Below are positions 5,671 through 9,903 of a stretch of DNA of 9,903 nt, piece after piece. The DNA is from an uncultured Brevundimonas sp. (GTDB lineage Bacteria; Pseudomonadota; Alphaproteobacteria; Caulobacterales; Caulobacteraceae). Within the stretch, counting starts at the first letter, position 1. Each line of letters opens with the position of its first letter. Both the position numbers and the translations under genes were made by a program. A model generated the notes under the pieces. That model was not told the DNA's origin. It did no database searches and saw only the letters and a list, made by a program, of their open reading frames with translations. Where the stretch lies: NCBI RefSeq assembly GCF_943913055.1, contig NZ_CALTWS010000100.1, forward strand, positions 1 to 9,903, in the 5' to 3' direction.

Positions 5671-8600
5671 CTAGAAACGGAAGCTGGCCCGCAGGAACAG
5701 CATGTAGCGGACGTAATCCTCGATCAGCTCGGCGTCTGCGCTGATCGACAGCATGCCCAGTTCGTTGCCGACATTCATGCGGAAGCCGAGGATCGGCCCA
5801 CCGCCTTCGACGGTCGCTGAATCCAGACGGAAGTCTGGTCCCCCGGATGCAAAGCGACCAATAGTATCGCCGGGATCGACCGAGATGTTTTGACGCCAGC
5901 CTACCCGGAGTTCAGGTCGCAGCCAGCTGTTTTCGCCCATCCCCATGCCAAGATTGATGGCCGCAGTCGCAGAGAACAGATGACCCTCGCGGTCATCTAT
6001 ATCCAGATCGAAGCCATCGCCGCCGCCTTCTTCGGTATAGCCGTCTTCGCTAAGCGAGAAATATTCGGCATAGACTTCGGGACGGATGCTGAAGCGACCG
6101 AAGTTGCGCTCATAGGAGGCACCGCCCGCAGCAGCCAGGGTCACCCCATTCCAGTTGGCCTCATTACGCAGGTTCAGGCCTGCCCCCACCAGGCGACGCT
6201 CGGACTCGAATGACGCATAACCGGCGGCCGCTCGTGCCCAGGTCGTCCAATATTGACCTTGGGCACGCCAATAAAGGCCCAGTTCCAGAAGATTGGCGGT
6301 CAGGACTTCCTCGGCCTCGGCTTCTGGATCCTCAAGGTCGGAGGAGGTGAACGCGGCGGAAAGACCGACAGCGCCCAGTCCCGTGCCGCGCTCGACGCCA
6401 CCCGCAACACCGAATCCCTCGGAACGGAAGCCGTAGGTGTCGGTGCGATCCTTGTCCGCATAGAAGTTGATTTCCTGCACCCAGGCGCTGGTCTCGCCCG
6501 GGGCGGCGGAGGCGTTTCGGCCGGTCAAAGCGCGCGTGACGGCATCCACGCCTGACGCTAGCGACAGAAGAGGTCCGCCCGAGTGCTCGGGGAGAAGTTG
6601 TTCGTAGAGGTTGATGAAGTCGTCACGACCAATCTGACCCAGGAACGCATCCCGGACATCCTCATCTCGCGACAGAGCGCTGTAGAACGCATCATAAAGC
6701 GCCGCTTCGGACGAGATCAGATTTGCTTCAGCTGCAGTTCTTTGCCTCACATCTGCAAATATGCTGCCCTGCGTCGCATCTATGCCCCCCTGAACAACAT
6801 ACAGATAGGGCGCATTATCAGCCAGCGAGGTCAGGTCTACGGCACCTGCATTCAGCGTTCCGGCGCGAATCAGATTGAAACGCTCCGGTCCGTCGAGCAA
6901 CGAGGTAAACCGAATTCCAAGCTCGGCACCGGCCGCGACCGATGCGGTGCCGGATACGTTGAACCCGGTCGACGATCCTGATTCCGGATCGACGTTTACA
7001 ATCAACTGCCCATCGTTGCCGACGTTCAGCGACGCGATGTTCAGTTGGTTCACCTGGCGGGCATCAAGGGTGCCATTGGCGACGTTGATCGAAAGGTTGC
7101 CGTCAGCCGTAAACAACGACCCGCTGACCTCTGCGCCGCCAGTGATTGTCAAGGTATCGGCACCGGAGCCAAAATCAATGTCGCCACTCACGACACCATT
7201 GCGTATGTCCACCACATCAGCGCCCGACCCGAGCAAAATCGACCCGCCGATGATGGGCTCGTTACTGTCGGTGACCCCGTCACCGTCGCTGTCGGGATCT
7301 GATACTGACGGCGTGGTGGCGATGCCGCTTTGAACCAGTGTCACGCCTGATGTGTTGGCACGCAGATCCACGGCAATTGCCTGACCGGTGATTGCAGATG
7401 CATCACCCTGTGCGACCCCTGCCTGAATGGTCCCGGTATTGGTGAAACTTGTCGTTGTTCCGCTGAGATCACGGAAACCGGTGGCCGTGGCACCGCCACC
7501 GACGGCTGTCGCGAGAATTCCACCGTCGTTGGTGAACGAAGGCAGATTTGCACCGGCGTCAATCTGGACCGCAGTTGCGCGGGAAGCACCGTTGGTTGAG
7601 ACGGTGGCTGTCAGGTTCCCGCTATTGAACATCAACGGCGTCGTCGTCCCTGTGCCGAGACGAACGGCTACAGCGTCAGCACGCGACGCGCCCGCCGCTA
7701 TGTTGCCCTCATTTCGGATACCGCCGCTAACTGTAACCGCCTGGCCCGCATTCCCACCCAAGACAACGCCGCTGGCTGCGATACCATCGTAGAGGCCCGT
7801 GGCCGAAATCACCCCTCGATTGATCAAGCCAAAGGCTTCATTGCCCGTGCCGACAACGCCCAGGGTAACGGAACGGGTGTTTGAGCCGATCGCGAGTGCG
7901 GGGGCACCGCCGACGACAGTGATGGAGCCGGTCGTTTCCTGTGCATCCGGAATGCCGTCGTCATCGACATCGGTATCAGTGGTGCTGGCCGTCGGGGGTG
8001 CTGACAGGATGACGCCCCCGGCTACATCAGCAGCAACGACCACGCCGGGACCGCCTTGCAACTTGTCTTCTGCTTCGAGCCCGGCCTCAGCGGCGTCTGA
8101 TCCGCGCGCGGTATATCGGTAACCCGTAGCGCTGAACGCGCCCTGAAGATTCAGCCGACCTCCGACGTCGGCCCCGATCGTTACAGCGGAAGCACCCTCT
8201 CCCCGCGCATTAACCTGACCCAGTAGGTCTATGTTTCCGGAAACTGCGCCGGTGGTGCTGATGCCCACTGAGTTCGTACCCGCGACATTGATCGCGCCTT
8301 GGCTGACGATATTTCCGGTCAGACCGGACTCGATCGAGATGCCGTACGAATTGTTGCCCTCGACGGTGATCGTGCCGGCCGAACCGACAATAATGTTTCC
8401 TACGACAGGTGCGCCCGCAGCCAGTCTTACGCCGTACTTGTTCGACCCTGTCGCCCAAGGCCCGTCGACATCTCCGTCGTTGTCCGTGTCCGGGTATTGG
8501 TCGATCGTATCCGTGACCAGTATCTGACCGCCGATATTGATGGTGGACGTCACACCAGGGTTCACCAGGACGGCTGTAGATCCATCTGCAGCATTCGGGA

Positions 8601-8841
8601 TGGTGATACGACCTCCGCTGGCCAGGGTGAAGTTATGGCTCGAATCGACGGTCACAGCTGTGCCACCCGAGACATTGATCGTGCCGCCAGAGTCGATCCG
8701 AACGTTGTCAGGACCCGTCCCGGTCGCATTTCCGGTCGTGATCGGCGTGGTCCGTGTGGTCGTTATCACCACGTCGGCCATGGCACCGGTTGCAGCCATC
8801 AGGGGAGCGATCGCAACGGCGGTCGCAAGTAGAATACGCAT
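5671..8841 (-). CDS. Type Va autotransporter, beta-helical passenger plus outer-membrane beta-barrel
   Basis: A 1056-residue self-secreted surface protein. Residues 1-22 are a Sec signal (MRILLATAVAIAP...AMA|D). Residues 23 to about 690 are a Gly/Ala/Thr/Asn-rich passenger of short beta-strand repeats, with tandem about-27-residue units at 148-227 and 20-residue units at 533-593. Three acidic D-x-D-x-D-G-type loops (118-126, 289-302, 515-528) resemble thrombospondin type 3 calcium sites. Residues about 695-775 are helix-rich and probably form the linker that passes through the pore. Residues about 785-1056 form the autotransporter barrel (SAWVQEINFYADKDRTDTYG to the C-terminal LFLRASFRF, whose final Phe suits BAM recognition). 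The mature protein has no cysteine, as is common for autotransporters. I chose ATG 8841 for its compact signal peptide; ATG 8910 is an in-frame alternative adding 23 Arg-rich residues. No strong ribosome-binding site marks either. No protease or other catalytic motif is recognised in the passenger; adhesion or surface structure is only a guess. Confidence 0.92.
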   Translation of the reverse strand: MRILLATAVAIAPLMAATGAMADVVITTTRTTPITTGNATGTGPDNVRIDSGGTINVSGGTAVTVDSSHNFTLASGGRITIPNAADGSTAVLVNPGVTSTINIGGQILVTDTIDQYPDTDNDGDVDGPWATGSNKYGVRLAAGAPVVGNIIVGSAGTITVEGNNSYGISIESGLTGNIVSQGAINVAGTNSVGISTTGAVSGNIDLLGQVNARGEGASAVTIGADVGGRLNLQGAFSATGYRYTARGSDAAEAGLEAEDKLQGGPGVVVAADVAGGVILSAPPTASTTDTDVDDDGIPDAQETTGSITVVGGAPALAIGSNTRSVTLGVVGTGNEAFGLINRGVISATGLYDGIAASGVVLGGNAGQAVTVSGGIRNEGNIAAGASRADAVAVRLGTGTTTPLMFNSGNLTATVSTNGASRATAVQIDAGANLPSFTNDGGILATAVGGGATATGFRDLSGTTTSFTNTGTIQAGVAQGDASAITGQAIAVDLRANTSGVTLVQSGIATTPSVSDPDSDGDGVTDSNEPIIGGSILLGSGADVVDIRNGVVSGDIDFGSGADTLTITGGAEVSGSLFTADGNLSINVANGTLDARQVNQLNIASLNVGNDGQLIVNVDPESGSSTGFNVSGTASVAAGAELGIRFTSLLDGPERFNLIRAGTLNAGAVDLTSLADNAPYLYVVQGGIDATQGSIFADVRQRTAAEANLISSEAALYDAFYSALSRDEDVRDAFLGQIGRDDFINLYEQLLPEHSGGPLLSLASGVDAVTRALTGRNASAAPGETSAWVQEINFYADKDRTDTYGFRSEGFGVAGGVERGTGLGAVGLSAAFTSSDLEDPEAEAEEVLTANLLELGLYWRAQGQYWTTWARAAAGYASFESERRLVGAGLNLRNEANWNGVTLAAAGGASYERNFGRFSIRPEVYAEYFSLSEDGYTEEGGGDGFDLDIDDREGHLFSATAAINLGMGMGENSWLRPELRVGWRQNISVDPGDTIGRFASGGPDFRLDSATVEGGGPILGFRMNVGNELGMLSISADAELIEDYVRYMLFLRASFRF
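7063..7245 (-). repeat. 20-residue passenger repeats with GSGAD motif
   Basis: Residues 533-552, 553-573 and 574-593 align as G-(S/D)-(I/L)-x4-GSGAD-(V/T)-x-D/T-I-x2-G-x3. GSGAD is present in the first two units and decayed in the third (TADGNL). Such Gly-Ser-Gly-Ala-Asp units recur near the end of autotransporter passengers. Confidence 0.7.
7258..7299 (-). other. Thrombospondin-3-like acidic motif 3 in the passenger
   Basis: Residues 515-528 read DPDSDGDGVTDSNE, the best match of the three to the thrombospondin type 3 calcium loop. It lies directly before the GSGAD repeats. Confidence 0.72.
7936..7977 (-). other. Thrombospondin-3-like acidic motif 2 in the passenger
   Basis: Residues 289-302 read DTDVDDDGIPDAQE, a near-consensus D-x-D-x-D-G-(I/V)-x-D-x-x-E loop between strands VILSAPP and GSITVVGG. 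Confidence 0.68.
8161..8400 (-). repeat. Tandem about-27-residue passenger repeats (three units)
   Basis: Residues 148-175, 176-201 and 202-227 of the autotransporter each start with GNI and run through 'GxIxVxGxNSxGIS' or a diverged version, ending in (V/T)xG. A related DVGGRL / DVAGGVIL pair follows at 225-230 and 272-279. The spacing suits successive beta-helix coils. Confidence 0.7.
8464..8490 (-). other. Thrombospondin-3-like acidic motif 1 in the passenger
   Basis: Residues 118-126 read DTDNDGDVD, fitting D-x-D-x-D-G-x-x-D calcium loops. The motif lies in a loop between passenger strands ILVTDTI and YGVRLA. Calcium binding is inferred from the pattern only. Confidence 0.6.
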
Positions 8842-8910
8842 TCGAAGAAAACCCCGTGGACGAGACACGCACAGACGCCGACGATCCTCTAACAGGGACC
8901 GGGCCAGCAT

Positions 8911-8935
8911 GCCTCAAGTTTCTCGAATTTGAGGC
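8911..8935. repeat. 25-bp imperfect inverted repeat (possible operator or hairpin)
   Basis: GCCTCAA (8911-8917) and TTGAGGC (8929-8935) are perfect inverted arms. Two more inner pairs (8919-8920 with 8926-8927) make 9 of 12 symmetric positions match. In a + strand RNA the G8918-U8928 wobble would extend it to a 10-pair stem with a 5-base loop. No T-run follows on either side, so it does not look like a terminator. Confidence 0.5.
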
Positions 8936-9005
8936 GAATGCAAGGCCGAAGGCGGACGGAATGCCTGTCTGCTAAGCGTGGCTGGCGCGCGTCATCACAT
9001 TTCAT

Positions 9006-9012
9006 GGGAGGG
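9006..9012 (+). promoter_or_regulatory. Shine-Dalgarno-like GGGAGGG upstream of the glycosyltransferase
   Basis: This is the best ribosome-binding sequence ahead of the glycosyltransferase, but the frame it serves is not the main one. It is 2 bases from a GTG at 9015 and 8 bases from a TTG at 9021, both opening a frame that stops at 9048-9050. The ATG at 9040 is 27 bases away. It therefore hints at a short leader or a broken start. Confidence 0.4.
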
Positions 9013-9039
9013 ATGTGACCTTGAAACCTCCGTCTGCGG

Positions 9040-9903
9040 ATGACGCTTGAGATTGCCCTGCAGCGGCGCTACGGCCCGGATATGGTGAAGTCTCACATGT
9101 CCCGGGTTCGCAAGGCCCGACGCATCCAGAAGCGCGTGCGCCGCACCGGCAGCGTAAGCCCGCAGGAAGCCGAGCTGATGAGCCTGGCCGGTCTGGAAGT
9201 GGAAGAGGGCGAACTTCGTCTGATCCCCGGCTGGGACGAAGAGGTGTCGAATACGTTGGCAGCTCTTAAGGCGGCCGCTGAGGACGAGAGACCACGTTTG
9301 GTCGATACGACCATGCTGTATGCTCCAAAGTCCGGAGGCGTGAAGCGGTATCTACAGTCCAAGAAGACTTGGCTGGAGACGCATCGTCCGGGCGTCGCCC
9401 ATTCGCTGGTGGTGCCTGGGGCGCATCACAGGGCGGGCGAAGATGGCGTGGTTCAGCTTCATGCGACCAAGCTGCCGTTCGGTGACGGCTATCGCTGGCC
9501 CACGTCGGTACGACGCTGGGGAGCCTGGGTCGCGGCCCTTCATCCGACGGTAATCGAGGCGGGCGATCCCTATACGCCGGGTCAGGGTGCTTTGGAGGCT
9601 GGCCAGAGGGCAGGGTGTCCCGTCATTGGTTTCTGCCACTCTGACCCGGCTGGACTGGCGGCACTGCATTTCGGCGAATGGGCCAAGAAGCCGGTCGAGA
9701 AACGCTGGGCCCGCCTGTTCGGCCAGTTCGACAAGGTTGTTTCGCCCAGCCGTTACATCGCGCGACGGCTGGAGGAGGCGGGTGTCGGCAATATCGTGAT
9801 CCGACCTCTGGGGGTCGAGATCGACACCTTCCGTCCGGATCGCCGCGATCGCGACTGGCTGCTGAAAAAGCTCGGCCTGCCGACGTCGGCGCGACTGCTG
9901 TGC
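9040..9903 (+). CDS. Glycosyltransferase, GT4-like, with N-terminal extension (3' end outside the window)
   Basis: The frame is open from a stop at 9022 to the window edge; the visible part from ATG 9040 is 288 residues. From about residue 86 it looks like a GT-B fold, GT4-type enzyme: RLVDTTMLYAPKSGGVKRYL (86-105, with the Gly-rich loop), VIEAGDPYTPG (171-181), VIGFCHSDP (195-203), KVVSPSRYIARRLEEAGV (232-249) and IRPLGVEIDTFRPDRRD (254-270). The catalytic and nucleotide-sugar-binding C-terminal half is cut off. Such enzymes move a sugar from a nucleotide donor to a lipid or glycan acceptor at the inner membrane's cytosolic face; the acceptor here is unknown. Residues 1-85 are a basic, helix-rich extension (RRYGPDMVKSHMSRVRKARR, then an acidic part) that I do not recognise. 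The start is uncertain: ATG 9040 lacks a good ribosome-binding site, and ATGs at 9082, 9097, 9178 and 9313 are in frame. Confidence 0.85.
   Translation, partial: MTLEIALQRRYGPDMVKSHMSRVRKARRIQKRVRRTGSVSPQEAELMSLAGLEVEEGELRLIPGWDEEVSNTLAALKAAAEDERPRLVDTTMLYAPKSGGVKRYLQSKKTWLETHRPGVAHSLVVPGAHHRAGEDGVVQLHATKLPFGDGYRWPTSVRRWGAWVAALHPTVIEAGDPYTPGQGALEAGQRAGCPVIGFCHSDPAGLAALHFGEWAKKPVEKRWARLFGQFDKVVSPSRYIARRLEEAGVGNIVIRPLGVEIDTFRPDRRDRDWLLKKLGLPTSARLLC

Larger units (their letters stand above)
8842..9039. promoter_or_regulatory. Divergent intergenic region between the autotransporter and glycosyltransferase genes
   Basis: About 200 bp from which both flanking genes diverge, so each should have its 5' control signals here. 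The visible structure is a 25-bp imperfect dyad (8911-8935) and a GGGAGGG ribosome-binding-like run (9006-9012). For the - strand, TTGAGG with TGTTAG 17 bases downstream (within 8886-8916) is a weak sigma-70-like candidate; I do not trust it without data. Confidence 0.4.

Noticed and set aside
6720..6860. Stretch inside the autotransporter gene with somewhat lower GC, as a sign of insertion
   Set aside because: The reading frame continues through the helical linker without a break and no flanking repeats are visible.
7063..8400. CRISPR-like or mobile repeat array
   Set aside because: The repeats are protein-level, diverged at the DNA level and in frame within the autotransporter gene; there are no identical repeats with unique spacers.
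8299..8832. Forward open frame opposite the autotransporter passenger
   Set aside because: Translation is Arg/Asp/Gly-rich and mirrors the repetitive passenger; the - strand frame has a signal peptide, repeats and barrel.
8911..8935. The dyad as a rho-independent terminator
   Set aside because: No T-run follows on either strand and both flanking genes are transcribed away from it.

Overview
The window is GC-rich, densely packed chromosomal DNA from an alphaproteobacterium. The gene set (gyrA next to coaD, short two-domain Ppx/GppA, PhhA, a large autotransporter, a family-4-type glycosyltransferase) and protein style suggest Caulobacterales, perhaps a Brevundimonas-like organism. That genus guess rests on family resemblance remembered by eye, not on a search. 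It looks like ordinary core or shell genome. I see no mobile element, phage gene, CRISPR array, tRNA or rRNA.

Left part (1-3446, + strand): the 3' end of gyrA is followed in one direction by a class IV PLP aminotransferase, coaD (coenzyme A synthesis) and two tandem paralogous secreted cyclophilin-type peptidyl-prolyl isomerases. Gaps are short (27 bp, 48 bp, a 4-bp ATGA overlap, 24 bp), so co-transcription of at least coaD with the two isomerases is likely. The isomerases should act in the periplasm on protein folding; the others are cytoplasmic.

Middle (3422-5615): a Ppx/GppA-type exopolyphosphatase/pppGpp phosphohydrolase on the - strand overlaps the end of the second isomerase tail-to-tail by 25 bp. 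A 169-bp divergent spacer separates it from phenylalanine 4-monooxygenase (phhA, + strand). phhA ends at a bidirectional hairpin terminator at 5633-5666 that it shares with the next, convergent gene.

Right part (5671-9903): a 1056-residue autotransporter on the - strand has a signal peptide, a repetitive beta-helical passenger with three thrombospondin-type-3-like acidic motifs, and a C-terminal beta-barrel ending in Phe. About 200 bp of divergent intergenic DNA holds a 25-bp imperfect dyad. The final gene, cut by the window edge, is a GT4-type glycosyltransferase with an unusual basic N-terminal extension of about 85 residues and an uncertain, possibly frameshifted, start.

I found no convincing new multi-gene system. 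The most notable points are the disulfide-capable tandem periplasmic cyclophilins, the autotransporter with inserted calcium-binding-like loops, and the extended or frameshifted glycosyltransferase N-terminus.
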